DNA from: Cellulomonas persica
Lineage (GTDB): Bacteria > Actinomycetota > Actinomycetes > Actinomycetales > Cellulomonadaceae
NCBI RefSeq assembly: GCF_007989825.1
Contig: NZ_BJUA01000002.1
Location: 1 to 64,000 of the forward strand
Reading direction: 5' to 3'
DNA length: 64,000 bases
This document shows, in pieces, positions 1 to 8,555 of this stretch. A model generated the notes under the pieces. That model saw nothing but the letters and a program-made list of their open reading frames with translations, made no database searches and had not been told where the DNA came from. Each line of letters starts with the position of its first letter. The first letter of the stretch is position 1. Made by a program: the position numbers and the translations under genes.

Positions 1-29
1 GGGCGGCCCGCCCGTGGGGCGAGCCGCCC
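1..29 (-). terminator. Hairpin downstream of qcrB
   Basis: GGGCGGC at 1-7 pairs with GCCGCCC at 23-29, and an inner GCCC/GGGC stem (10-13 with 17-20) closes on a 3-nt loop. It lies 25 bp beyond the qcrB stop and probably ends the respiratory operon. The window edge may cut the stem, and there is no U tract. Confidence 0.45.
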
Positions 30-53
30 GACTCGGTCAACTCTTGTCCAGGA

Positions 54-1781
54 TCAGCGATTCCGCCCGTCGGGCGTCGTCTCGGATGCTGGATCGGCCG
101 TCACACCAGCGCCGACCTGCACGGGAGCGCCGTGCGACTCGATCGCGTGGTCGTCGTGACCGCCGTGCGCCGCGTGTGCGGCCGCGAGCTCGGCGGGCGT
201 CACCGGCTCGACGCGGTCCTCGTAGAACACCTGCGAGATCCGCTGGCGCAGACGGTCCGTCTTGTAGCCCTTGCGGCGCACGCCGCGCGAGTCCTCGGCC
301 GGCTCGATCTCGAGCGGGCGGACGGCCTCGTGCTGCACACGGAGCCAGCGCTCGTGCGCGTCCAGCGGCTTGTGGACCTCGATGTACTCACCGGACGCGT
401 AACGCACGATGCGACCGGTCTCGTGGCCGTGCAGGACGAGCTCGCGGTCCTTGCGCTGCAGGCCGAGGCAGATGCGCTTCGTGATCACGAACGCCAGCCA
501 CGGGGCGACGAACAGCAGCACGCGGAACGTCCACGTGATGTCGTTGATCGACAGGTGGAAATGCGTCGCGATGAGGTCGTTCGAGCCCGCCAGGACCAGG
601 ATGAAGAAGGCCACGAGCAGCGAGACGCCGAACGCCGTGCGGAACGGCCGGTTGCGCGGGCGGTCGAGCACGTGGTGCTCGCGCTTGTCACCGGTCGCGA
701 ACGCCTCGATGAACGGGTAGCCGCCGAGCAGCGTGAACAGGATGCCCGGGACGATCATCGCGGGGATCAGGATGTTCAGGCTGAGCGTGTACGGCCCGAT
801 CATGAACTCGGTCTGGCCCGGCATCAGTCGCAGCGAGCCTTCGAGGAAGAGCATGTACCAGTCGGGCTGGGCTCCTGCGGACACCGGTGACGGGTCGTAG
901 GGGCCGTAGTTCCACACCGGGTTGATCGACATGGTGGCCGCCATGAGGGCGATCACGCCGAACACCACGAACAGGTTGAACAGCAGCTTGCCGGCGTAGG
1001 CCGGGAGCGCGGGGTAGCCGACGACGTTCGTGTTCGACCGGCCCGAGCCCGGGTACTGCGTGTGCTTGTGCATCACCATGAGGAACAGGTGGAGCCCGAC
1101 GAGCGCGAGGATCAGGCCCGGCACGAGCAGGATGTGCACCGTGAAGAGCCGGGGGATCAGGTCGTGCCCGGGGAACTCGCCGCCGAACACGAAGTACGAC
1201 ATGTACGAGCCGATGATCGGGATCGCCTTGACGACGCCGTCGGTGATGCGCAGGCCGTTGCCCGAGAGCACGTCGTCCGGGAGCGAGTAGCCCGAGAAAC
1301 CGGCGGCCAGACCCAGGATCAGCAGCACGAAGCCCACGAGCCAGTTGATCTCACGCGGCTTGCGGAACGCACCCGTGAAGAACACGCGCATCATGTGCAC
1401 GACGATCGACGCCATGAAGATGAGCGCCGCCCAGTGGTGGATCTGCCGCATGAGCAGCCCGCCGCGCACCTCGAACGACAGGCGCAGCGTCGAGGCGAAC
1501 GCCTCGGACATCTCGACGCCGTTCATCGAAGGCCACGGGCCCTCGTAGTGCGTCTCGCCCATGCTGGGGACGAAGAAGAGCGTCAGGAACACGCCCGAGA
1601 TCAGCAGCGTGACGAAGCTGTACAGCGCGATCTCGCCGAGGAAGAAGGACCAGTGGTCCGGGAACACCTTGCGCGCGAAGAACTTGACCGCGCCGCCGAT
1701 GCCGGTGCGCTGGTCGAGGTAGTCGGCAGTGGCGCCGGCCGCCTTCGCGGTACGCGTCGGGGGAGACTTGAGGTCGCTCAC
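54..1781 (-). CDS. qcrB: Cytochrome bc1 complex cytochrome b subunit QcrB
   Basis: Cytochrome b of the actinobacterial menaquinol:cytochrome c oxidoreductase, which forms a supercomplex with aa3 oxidase in the membrane. The 575-residue product has about nine hydrophobic segments. Haem-ligand histidines are visible in HHWAALIFMASIVVHMMRVF and in HILLVPGLILALVGLHLFLM. A hydrophilic C-terminal extension of about 140 residues ends in a His-rich tail, typical of high-GC Gram-positives. The GTG start at 1781 overlaps the qcrA stop by 4 bp (GTGA), so translation is probably coupled. The open frame continues upstream of this start, but only as shadow coding over qcrA. Confidence 0.97.
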   Translation of the reverse strand: MSDLKSPPTRTAKAAGATADYLDQRTGIGGAVKFFARKVFPDHWSFFLGEIALYSFVTLLISGVFLTLFFVPSMGETHYEGPWPSMNGVEMSEAFASTLRLSFEVRGGLLMRQIHHWAALIFMASIVVHMMRVFFTGAFRKPREINWLVGFVLLILGLAAGFSGYSLPDDVLSGNGLRITDGVVKAIPIIGSYMSYFVFGGEFPGHDLIPRLFTVHILLVPGLILALVGLHLFLMVMHKHTQYPGSGRSNTNVVGYPALPAYAGKLLFNLFVVFGVIALMAATMSINPVWNYGPYDPSPVSAGAQPDWYMLFLEGSLRLMPGQTEFMIGPYTLSLNILIPAMIVPGILFTLLGGYPFIEAFATGDKREHHVLDRPRNRPFRTAFGVSLLVAFFILVLAGSNDLIATHFHLSINDITWTFRVLLFVAPWLAFVITKRICLGLQRKDRELVLHGHETGRIVRYASGEYIEVHKPLDAHERWLRVQHEAVRPLEIEPAEDSRGVRRKGYKTDRLRQRISQVFYEDRVEPVTPAELAAAHAAHGGHDDHAIESHGAPVQVGAGVTADPASETTPDGRNR

Positions 1782-2824
1782 TTGGTCGCACGCTCCCAGA
1801 AGCTCGGGCCGATGGGCTCGGCGAAGTCGCTCTGCGCGACCAGGTAACCCTCGTCGTCGACGGTGATCGGCAGCTGCGGCAGCGGACGCTTGGCGGGGCC
1901 GAAGACGACCTTGCAGCTGTCCGCCACGTCGAAGGTCGACTGGTGGCACGGGCACAGCAGGTGGTGGGTCTGCTGCTCGTAGAGCGCCACCGGGCAGCCC
2001 ACGTGGGTGCAGACCTTCGAGTACGCGACGATGCCCTCGTGGCCCCAGGTCTCACCCGCGGGAGACTGGTCGGACTTGATGTCGCGCGGGTCCAGGCGGA
2101 CCAGCAGGACGATCGCCTTGGCCTTCTCGTCGAGCATGCCGTGCTCGAGCTCGTTGAGCCCCTCGGGGATCACGTGCCAGACGTCGCCGATCGTGACGTC
2201 GGAGGCCTTGATCGGGCGGTTCGTCGGGTCGGTGTGGAGGCGAGTGCCCTTCTTCCACATCGTGTGCTTGAACTTGCGCACGTTCCAGTCCTCGCCCACG
2301 TTGCCGATCAGCGGCACGAGGATCGACAGCGGGAAGAGGGCGAGAGCGGTGACGCCCGCGCCGACGAGCGCGCCGCGTCGGGTCAGGCCGGAGTCCTCGC
2401 CGCCGTCCTTGAGCATCTGGACGGCGATCTCGCGGGTCTCGTCGGAGGAGCGCAGCTCGTGCCGCTCCTCGACGTACTCACGATTGCTCATGAGGACCTT
2501 GATGTAGTAGTTGCCGCCGATGCCGATGCCGAGCAGGCAGACCGCCAGGCCCAGGCCGAGCACGAGGTTCGACACGCGCATCGAGCCGACCGTCTCGCCC
2601 GGGGGCAGCGCGAAGTAGGCCCAGATGACCGCGATCGTGCCGAGGATCGACAGCGTGAACAGCGCGAGCACCTGGCGCTCGACGCGCTTGCTCGTGCGGG
2701 GGTCGACGTCGGCCTGGCGCGGCGTGTGCTCGTGCAGCCCCGGGTTCTCGAACCGCGCGGGCAGCTCGCCGTGGCCATCACCGTGCACGGCGACGTCGCG
2801 GTTGTGGTCGTGGGGGGTGCTCAC
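1778..2824 (-). CDS. qcrA: Cytochrome bc1 complex Rieske iron-sulfur subunit QcrA
   Basis: Rieske 2Fe-2S protein that passes electrons from menaquinol to the diheme cytochrome c. The 348-residue product has an N-terminal hydrophilic stretch and three membrane segments (about residues 65-220), the actinobacterial form, rather than the single anchor of mitochondrial Rieske proteins. Cluster ligands are in CTHVGC and LLCPCHQSTFD near residues 275-300. The GTG start at 2824 overlaps the qcrC stop by 4 bp, and the stop overlaps the qcrB start by 4 bp. Confidence 0.97.
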   Translation of the reverse strand: MSTPHDHNRDVAVHGDGHGELPARFENPGLHEHTPRQADVDPRTSKRVERQVLALFTLSILGTIAVIWAYFALPPGETVGSMRVSNLVLGLGLAVCLLGIGIGGNYYIKVLMSNREYVEERHELRSSDETREIAVQMLKDGGEDSGLTRRGALVGAGVTALALFPLSILVPLIGNVGEDWNVRKFKHTMWKKGTRLHTDPTNRPIKASDVTIGDVWHVIPEGLNELEHGMLDEKAKAIVLLVRLDPRDIKSDQSPAGETWGHEGIVAYSKVCTHVGCPVALYEQQTHHLLCPCHQSTFDVADSCKVVFGPAKRPLPQLPITVDDEGYLVAQSDFAEPIGPSFWERATK

Positions 2825-3606
2825 GAGGACTTCGCTCCGATCCAGACAGAGATGCCGAGCAGCAGGCCGAGGCCGACGACCCAGGCCCACAGGCCCTCGC
2901 TCACCGGACCGAGCGAGCCGAGGTCGAGGCCACCGGGCGAACCCTGGCCCTGCTCGTCGATGAAGGCGATGATGTCGCGCTTCTCCTCGGGCGTGAGGTT
3001 CGCGTCGTTGAAGACGGGCATGGACTGCGGGCCCGTGAGCATCGCCTCGTAGAGGTGCGTCGGGGTCGTGTCCCACAGGTTCGGGGCGAACTTGCCCTGC
3101 GAGAGGGCGCCGCCGGCGCCGACCGCGTTGTGGCACATCGCGCAGTTGGTGCGGAACAGCGCCATGCCGGACGCCGAGTCGCCGAGCGCGGGGTCGACCA
3201 TCTCCTCCGTGGGGATGGCCGGGCCGGCGCCGAGCGACGCGACGTACGCCGCGAGCTGGGAGATCTGCTCGTCCGTGAACTGCACGGGCTTGGCCTGGGC
3301 CTGCGGGCCCGTCATCTGCATGGGCATGCGCCCGGTGCCGACCTGGAAGTCGACCGCGGCGGCGCCCACACCGATGAGGGACGGCGCGCTGTCGGTGCCG
3401 GACGCAGACGGTCCGTGGCAGGTCGAGCAGTTGGCCTGGAACAGCTTTTCGCCGGCGGCGATGTCGTCAGCGGTCGCGGTCTTCGTGGCGGCCTCGGCCG
3501 ACGAAGGGGCGACCACCGCGTACACCGCACCGACCAGCAGCAGCGCCAGCAGGAGCAGCATCGCTGGTGCGCGCCGGTCGTGCCTGCGGGCCGCGAGTGC
3601 CTTCAC
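2821..3606 (-). CDS. qcrC: Cytochrome bc1 complex diheme cytochrome c subunit QcrC
   Basis: Membrane-bound diheme cytochrome c replacing soluble cytochrome c between bc1 and the aa3 oxidase. Two CxxCH haem sites are visible, CSTCHG and CAMCHN. There is a hydrophobic N-terminal signal/anchor (LLLLALLLVGAVYAVVA) and a C-terminal membrane helix. I chose GTG at 3606 because GAGGA lies about 9 nt upstream; an ATG at 3627 adds seven residues but has no ribosome site. Third gene of ctaE-qcrC-qcrA-qcrB. Confidence 0.95.
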   Translation of the reverse strand: MKALAARRHDRRAPAMLLLLALLLVGAVYAVVAPSSAEAATKTATADDIAAGEKLFQANCSTCHGPSASGTDSAPSLIGVGAAAVDFQVGTGRMPMQMTGPQAQAKPVQFTDEQISQLAAYVASLGAGPAIPTEEMVDPALGDSASGMALFRTNCAMCHNAVGAGGALSQGKFAPNLWDTTPTHLYEAMLTGPQSMPVFNDANLTPEEKRDIIAFIDEQGQGSPGGLDLGSLGPVSEGLWAWVVGLGLLLGISVWIGAKSS

Positions 3607-3652
3607 GGATCGATCCTCGTCTCGCATGGTGGGGAGTGGGGCGGGGTGCGGC

Positions 3653-4300
3653 TCAGCGCAGCAGGTAGATGACCAGGAACAGCGCGATCCAGACCACGTC
3701 GACGAAGTGCCAGTAGTACGACGTGACGATGGCCGTCGTGGCCTCGTGGTGCCCGAACCGCTTGGCCGAGAACGAGCGGCCCAGCAGGAACAGGAACGCG
3801 ATGAGGCCGCCGACGACGTGCAGACCGTGGAAGCCGGTGGTCAGGTAGAAGACCGAGCCGTAGGGGCTCGACGAGATGGTCAGGCCCTCGTGCACGAGCT
3901 CGGCGTACTCGTAGACCTGGCCGCCGATGAAGAACGCGCCCATGACGTACGTGAGCGTCATCCACTCGTTCATGCCCCAGCGGTTGACCTGCAGCAGCGA
4001 GCCGCTGCGGACCGGCTGGAAGCGCTCGGCGGCCCACACGCCCATCTGGCACGTCACCGACGACAGCACCAGGACGGTCGTGTTGATCGCCGCGAACGTC
4101 AGGTTGAGCTTCGCGGTCTGCTCCGCGAACTCCTCAGGGACGGCAGCTCGCACCGTGAAGTACATGGCGAAGAGGCCGGCGAAGAACATGAGCTCGCTGG
4201 CCAGCCACACGATCGTCCCGACCGACACTGGGTTCGGTCGGTTGACGCTCACGTGGGGGGCGGTGCGAGGGGCAGCCGTTGCGGTCGACACGGTCGCCAT
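3653..4300 (-). CDS. ctaE: Cytochrome c oxidase subunit III
   Basis: Subunit III of the aa3-type cytochrome c oxidase. The 215-residue product has five to six membrane helices and conserved segments including [17 protein letters not shown] and [16 protein letters not shown], ending in [20 protein letters not shown]. It is the first gene of the bcc operon, 46 bp before qcrC, the arrangement shared with M. tuberculosis Rv2193-Rv2196. ATG at 4300 matches the usual family start; a longer frame to 4339 is less likely. Confidence 0.95.
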   Translation of the reverse strand: MATVSTATAAPRTAPHVSVNRPNPVSVGTIVWLASELMFFAGLFAMYFTVRAAVPEEFAEQTAKLNLTFAAINTTVLVLSSVTCQMGVWAAERFQPVRSGSLLQVNRWGMNEWMTLTYVMGAFFIGGQVYEYAELVHEGLTISSSPYGSVFYLTTGFHGLHVVGGLIAFLFLLGRSFSAKRFGHHEATTAIVTSYYWHFVDVVWIALFLVIYLLR

Positions 4301-4322
4301 TATGGCGGAAACGACGTCCGCA

Positions 4323-4338
4323 TGGGCCATTGGGCCCA
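4323..4338. promoter_or_regulatory. Inverted repeat upstream of ctaE
   Basis: TGGGCC-N4-GGCCCA lies 23 bp upstream of the ctaE ATG, in the leader or promoter of the respiratory operon. It could be an operator or an RNA hairpin. No regulator is implied by the sequence. Confidence 0.3.
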
Positions 4339-4517
4339 CGCGTGGCGGGCGGTAAATGTCACACCGTCAGGATCTGAGGCCTTCAGGCAGCCGGTGTGAG
4401 GCCCCTGATCGTCGTGAGGGCGGCCCGTCGCGACACCGTGGGCGAGCGGGCGTCGTGTCCTGCGTCACGCCGTGCCAAGATGCTTCACGACGCACGTCGA
4501 GACGAGTGAGGGACCAC

Positions 4518-4943
4518 ATGAGCACCGCGCACGACCCAGCCGCCACGAACCGCGGACCGCGGATCGTCCTGTACAGCGACGACGTCGATGTGCGCGCGCA
4601 GGTCAGGCTCGCGATCGGGCCGCGGCTCGAGCACGGCGCGCCCGAGATCGAGTGGGTCGAGACCGCGACCCCGGCCGCGGTCGTGTCCGCCACCGAGGCG
4701 GGCGGCGTCGACCTGCTCGTCCTGGACGGTGAGGCCGACAAGCTCGGCGGCATGGGCCTGGGCCGCCAGCTCAAGGAGGAGGTCTACCGCTGTCCTCCGG
4801 TGCTCGTGCTGACCGGTCGCCCGCAGGACGCGTGGCTCGCGTCCTGGTCCAACGCCGACGCGACGGTGAGCCGCCCGCTCGACCCGCGCGAGCTGCACTC
4901 CACGGTCGTCGGGCTCCTGGCGTCGCAGGCCGTCGCCGGATGA
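4518..4943 (+). CDS. Response-regulator receiver-like protein
   Basis: A 141-residue single-domain protein with a CheY/receiver-like fold. [18 protein letters not shown] near residues 16-33 carries an acidic pair, LLVLDGEAD holds the candidate phospho-acceptor Asp, VLVLTG follows, and there is a degenerate end (SRPLDPREL) where a Lys is usual. No output domain is present. The canonical Lys seems replaced, so it may be a pseudo-receiver. It overlaps trpD by 4 bp (ATGA), so the two are translationally coupled, divergent from the ctaE operon. ATG at 4518 follows GTGAGGGA. Confidence 0.8.
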   Translation: MSTAHDPAATNRGPRIVLYSDDVDVRAQVRLAIGPRLEHGAPEIEWVETATPAAVVSATEAGGVDLLVLDGEADKLGGMGLGRQLKEEVYRCPPVLVLTGRPQDAWLASWSNADATVSRPLDPRELHSTVVGLLASQAVAG

Positions 4944-5983
4944 GCGGCGCCTCCACCTGGCCCGACCTGCTCACCGGTCTCGTCGCGGGTGAGGACCTGA
5001 CCGCGGCGCAGGCGTCGTGGGCGATGGACGAGATCATGCGCGGCGAGGCGTCGCCCGTGCAGATCGCCGGCTTCCTCGTCGGGCTGCGCGCCAAGGGCGA
5101 GACCGTCGAGGAGCTGTCCGGGCTCGCCGAGACCATGCTGGCGCACGCGCAGCGCATCGAGGTGCCCGGTCGCACCGTCGACATCGTCGGCACCGGCGGG
5201 GACCGCTCGCACACCGTGAACATCTCCACGATGTCGGCGCTCGTGATCGCCGGCACCGGGCTGCGCGTCGTCAAGCACGGCAACCGCGCCGCGTCGTCGT
5301 CCTCCGGGTCGGCCGACGTGCTCGAGCAGCTCGGCATCCGGCTCGACCACGCACCTGAGCGCGTCGCGCAGATCGCCCTCGAGGCCGGGATCACGTTCTG
5401 CTTCGCGCAGGTCTTCCACCCGTCGTTCCGGCACACCGCGGCTGCCCGCGCCGGGCTCGGCATCGCCACCGCCTTCAACTTCCTCGGCCCGCTGACCAAC
5501 CCGGCGCAGCCCGGCTCGGCCGCGATCGGCGTCGGCGACGGGCGGATGGGTCCGCTGATCGCGGGCGTGCTGGCCCGACGAGGGACGAGCGCGCTCGTGT
5601 TCCGCGGCGAGGACGGTCTCGACGAGATCGCCCCGACGAGCTCGACGCGCATCTGGGAGGTCGCCGACGGGCAGGTCACCGAGCACCTCGTCGACTGGCG
5701 TGAGCTGGGCGTCGAGCGCGTCGAGCTCGCCGCGCTGCGGGGCGCCGACGCGGCCCACAACGCGGGCGTCGCGCGAGCGTTGATCGACGGCGAGCCCGGT
5801 GCCGTGCGCGAGACCGTCCTGCTCAACTCCGCCGCCGCGCTCGTCGCCGACGGGACGCTGTCCGGGACGAGTGGCGGGACGCTCCTCGAGCGGTTCGCCG
5901 CGGGCGTCGAGCACGCGCGCGCGTCCATCGACAGCGGTGCCGCGCGAGGTGCGCTCGAGAGGTGGCAGCGCGCCAGCGCGTGA
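4940..5983 (+). CDS. trpD: Anthranilate phosphoribosyltransferase
   Basis: Transfers phosphoribosyl from PRPP to anthranilate in tryptophan synthesis. The 347-residue protein shows the family signatures [16 protein letters not shown] (PRPP loop), [20 protein letters not shown] and [17 protein letters not shown], and [13 protein letters not shown] at 4940 overlaps the upstream stop. It is not in a trp cluster here; the same isolated placement next to the bcc operon occurs in M. tuberculosis (Rv2192c). Its 3 prime flank carries the tandem hairpin repeats. Confidence 0.97.
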   Translation: MSGASTWPDLLTGLVAGEDLTAAQASWAMDEIMRGEASPVQIAGFLVGLRAKGETVEELSGLAETMLAHAQRIEVPGRTVDIVGTGGDRSHTVNISTMSALVIAGTGLRVVKHGNRAASSSSGSADVLEQLGIRLDHAPERVAQIALEAGITFCFAQVFHPSFRHTAAARAGLGIATAFNFLGPLTNPAQPGSAAIGVGDGRMGPLIAGVLARRGTSALVFRGEDGLDEIAPTSSTRIWEVADGQVTEHLVDWRELGVERVELAALRGADAAHNAGVARALIDGEPGAVRETVLLNSAAALVADGTLSGTSGGTLLERFAAGVEHARASIDSGAARGALERWQRASA

Positions 5984-6000
5984 GGCCTGCCCTCAGGTCA

Positions 6001-6186
6001 CGGTGCGCTCGGGCTCAGTCCCTGTGTCTGTTGGTCGGATTGAGCCTGCGCTCCGCGTGAGGCGAGTGCCGCCTCCGGGCGGCCTTCATCGTGCGGTGCG
6101 CTCGGGCTCAGTCCCTGTGTCTGTTGGTCGGATTGAGCCTGCGCTCCGCGTGAGGCGAGTGCCGCCTCCGGGCGGCCCTCACCTCA
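6001..6186. repeat. Two tandem 93-bp palindromic repeat units
   Basis: Units start at 6001 and 6094 and are identical over about 84 bp. Each contains GGGCTCAGTCC facing GGATTGAGCC (a long imperfect stem) and a perfect GCCGCC-TCCG-GGCGGC hairpin (6068-6083 and 6161-6176). A third, partial arm (about 6187-6206) continues into the end of the next gene. The array sits between the convergent genes trpD and the RAM-domain gene. It may act as a bidirectional terminator or be a REP/BOX-like mobile repeat. Confidence 0.85.
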
Positions 6187-6191
6187 CGCTG

Positions 6192-6220
6192 CGCTCCGGC
6201 TCAATCCTCGAGCCCGAGCG
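6192..6220 (-). terminator. Hairpin across the stop codon of the RAM-domain gene
   Basis: CGCTCCGGCTC (6192-6202) faces GAGCCCGAGCG (6210-6220): an 11-bp stem with one mismatch and a 7-nt loop. It straddles the TGA stop of the minus-strand gene and uses the third partial copy of the 93-bp repeat arm. Confidence 0.45.
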
Positions 6221-6482
6221 CGAAGGCCTGGTCCAGGTCGTGCTGGCTGTACGTGCGGAAGGCGATGTACGTCTGGGTGCGCAGGACGCCCTCGACCTTG
6301 CTCACCTGGTCGGCGATGACGTCGGCGAGGTCGTCGTGCTCGCGCACGCGGACGAGGGCGATGAGGTCCACCTCGCCGGTCACGGAGTAGACCTCGCTCA
6401 CGCCGCGGATGTCGGCGATCGCGGAGGCCACCTCGGGGATGCGGGCGGCGTCGGTCTCGATGAGGACGATGGCGGTCAGCAT
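6201..6482 (-). CDS. Stand-alone RAM-domain (Lrp/AsnC ligand-binding) protein
   Basis: About 93 residues containing only the alpha-beta ligand-binding (RAM) half of Lrp/AsnC regulators: MLTAIVLIETDAARIPEVAS, then VSEVYSVTGEVDLIALVRV and a final QTYIAFRTYSQHDLDQAFAL. There is no DNA-binding helix-turn-helix, so it probably oligomerises, senses an amino acid or modulates a full-length partner. Start is uncertain within 12 bp: ATG at 6482, 6491 or 6494, none with a clear ribosome site. Such single-domain proteins next to trpD are common in actinobacteria, as far as I recall. Confidence 0.9.
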   Translation of the reverse strand: MLTAIVLIETDAARIPEVASAIADIRGVSEVYSVTGEVDLIALVRVREHDDLADVIADQVSKVEGVLRTQTYIAFRTYSQHDLDQAFALGLED

Positions 6483-6507
6483 GGTTGCCATCATGCCGCG
6501 CGAAGGC

Positions 6508-8376
6508 TCACGCCGTGCGGGGCATCGCGGCGTGGCGGGCGACCTCGGGCACCGGCGGAGCCGCGACGCGCGGCTCGTCCTGCTCGACGGGCACCCCAGG
6601 CGCGGCCCGGCCGAGGACCGCGGCCGCGTGCGCCGCGAGCGCAGCGGCGGGCTCGACGTCACCGAGAGCCGTGCGCACGGGCAGCGCCCACGTCCCGACC
6701 ACATCGACGATGCGGACGCCCGGTCGCTCGAGCCAGTCGAGCACGAGGTCCGTCTCCTCGGGGTGCGCGGCCGACGCGGGGGCGATCGGTGCCGGGACGT
6801 GCTCGGCGGTCGAGCGCAGCGTCGTGATCGTCGGGTGAGGGTCCGTCATGCGGTCGACGCGCGCCGTGGCCGCGAGTCGCCCGTGCCGGACGAGCACGAT
6901 CTCCCAGCCCCCGTCGTCGGTACGCCGCGCGGCCACGACCTCCTCGCAGCGCGCCACCGGCATCACCCGCTGCGCGCGGGCGGCGCCCCGCAGGAACGCG
7001 CCGAGCCGGTCGCGGACCGTCGCGGCCTCCTCGTAGCGCTGCTGGGCGACGAGGGTGTCGATGCGCTCGGCGTGGACCGCGACGACCGGCGCCGGATCGC
7101 CCAGCATCGCCGACCGGACCCGCTCGACGACCTCGCGGTAGTCGGGCTCGCCCTGCTGGCCGATGCACGGCGCCCCGCACCGGCCCATGTCCGCCAGCGC
7201 GCACGCGGACGCGTTCGCGGGCGCCACGAGCGGCAGCCGCCTCGTGCACTGGCGGACCGGGAAGCTCTCCTGCAGCGCCTCGAGGGCGAGCTGGGCCGAG
7301 CTCTGCGACCCGAACGGGCCGATGTAGCTCGCGCCGGGCTCGTCGCGCACGTCGCGCACGATCGACAGACGCGGGTACGGCTCGCTCGTCAGCCGGACCC
7401 ACGGCATGCGCTCGGGGAAGCGTGAGCGCCGGTTGTAGCGGGGCGAGTGCTCGGTGATGAGCCGCAGCTCGCGTACGCGGGCCTCGAGCGGCGTCGCGCA
7501 CACCACCGGGTCGACGCGCTCGGCGATGCGCACCATCTCCTGGATGCGACCGCGCTTCTCCGACGACGTGAAGTACGAGCGCACGCGCGTGCGCAGCGAC
7601 GTCGTCGAGGTGCCGACGTAGAGCACCTCGTCCTTCGGGCCGCGGAACAGGTAGACACCGGGGGCGTCCGGGAGCCCGTCGGCGAGCGTCCGCTTGCGGC
7701 GGACCTCCTGCGGCACGGGGTCGGTCGCGGTCGCGAGGTCCTCGAGGTGCGTCACGCCCAGCGGGCCGAGCCGGGCCAGGAGCGCGTGCAGGACGTCGAC
7801 CGTCGCGCGTGCGTCGTCGAGCGCACGGTGGTTGGGGGTCACCGCGGCGCCGAACAGCGCGGCGAGCGTGCCGAGCTTGTGGTTGGGCGCCTCGTCGCGC
7901 GTCACGACGCGGCGCGCGAGGCGCACGGTGTCGACCACGCGGTACCCGGGCCAGGCGTGGCCCGTGCGCGCGGCGGCAGCCCGTAGGAAACCGACGTCGA
8001 ACGGCGCGTTGTGCGCCACGAGCACGCAGTCGTGCGCGAACTCGAGGAAGGAGGGCAGGACCTCCTCGATGGTCGGTGCGCCGACGAGCATCGACGACGT
8101 GATGCCGGTCAGCACCTGGATGAACGGGGGGACGGGGCCGCCCGGGTCGACGAGCGTCTGGAGCTCGCCCAGGACCTGGCCGCCGCGCACCTTGACCGCG
8201 CCGATCTCCGTGATGCCGCACTCGGCCGGCGTCCCGCCGGTCGTCTCGAGGTCGACGACGACGAACGTCACCTCGGACAGCGGGGTGCCGATCTCGTCCA
8301 GGCCGAGCTGGACCGGGATGCCGTCGGCCGGAGCGCCCGCCCACACGGGACGCAGGCGGTGCAGGCTGGACGACAT
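6508..8376 (-). CDS. DEDD 3 prime-5 prime exonuclease fused to a GIY-YIG/UvrC-like nuclease
   Basis: A 622-residue two-nuclease protein. The N-terminal DnaQ-like exonuclease (about residues 35-200) shows VVDLETTGG, VAHNAPFDVGFL and HRALDDARAT, the DEDDh motifs. A UvrC-type GIY-YIG domain follows (APGVYLF...VLYVGTS, about 245-330), then CxxxDMGRCGAPC and a UVR-like linker. It resembles M. tuberculosis Rv2191 and bacterial Cho plus DnaQ. It probably processes damaged DNA. Start ATG 8376 lies 6 nt after TACGGT, indicating a leaderless mRNA. Confidence 0.92.
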   Translation of the reverse strand: MSSSLHRLRPVWAGAPADGIPVQLGLDEIGTPLSEVTFVVVDLETTGGTPAECGITEIGAVKVRGGQVLGELQTLVDPGGPVPPFIQVLTGITSSMLVGAPTIEEVLPSFLEFAHDCVLVAHNAPFDVGFLRAAAARTGHAWPGYRVVDTVRLARRVVTRDEAPNHKLGTLAALFGAAVTPNHRALDDARATVDVLHALLARLGPLGVTHLEDLATATDPVPQEVRRKRTLADGLPDAPGVYLFRGPKDEVLYVGTSTTSLRTRVRSYFTSSEKRGRIQEMVRIAERVDPVVCATPLEARVRELRLITEHSPRYNRRSRFPERMPWVRLTSEPYPRLSIVRDVRDEPGASYIGPFGSQSSAQLALEALQESFPVRQCTRRLPLVAPANASACALADMGRCGAPCIGQQGEPDYREVVERVRSAMLGDPAPVVAVHAERIDTLVAQQRYEEAATVRDRLGAFLRGAARAQRVMPVARCEEVVAARRTDDGGWEIVLVRHGRLAATARVDRMTDPHPTITTLRSTAEHVPAPIAPASAAHPEETDLVLDWLERPGVRIVDVVGTWALPVRTALGDVEPAAALAAHAAAVLGRAAPGVPVEQDEPRVAAPPVPEVARHAAMPRTA

Positions 8377-8543
8377 GCCGCGACCGTACCCGCGCGCTCC
8401 GACACGCTCGGCGGGTCGACCCCGCGTGTCGCGAGACGTCGGCCACCCGTCCGCGGAGGCCGCACGGTGTCGTGGTCGCAGCGGGCTGCGGCGGATCCGT
8501 GCGCTGACCTGGGCGCGTGCGCGCGGCCGCGCGCACTGCGGCC

Positions 8544-8549
8544 TAGGGT
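8544..8549 (+). promoter_or_regulatory. Minus-10 box TAGGGT of a leaderless promoter
   Basis: TAGGGT ends 6 nt before the ATG of the NYN gene, so transcription should begin at or next to the start codon. No ribosome site is present, in agreement. Confidence 0.6.
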
Positions 8550-8555
8550 GACGCC

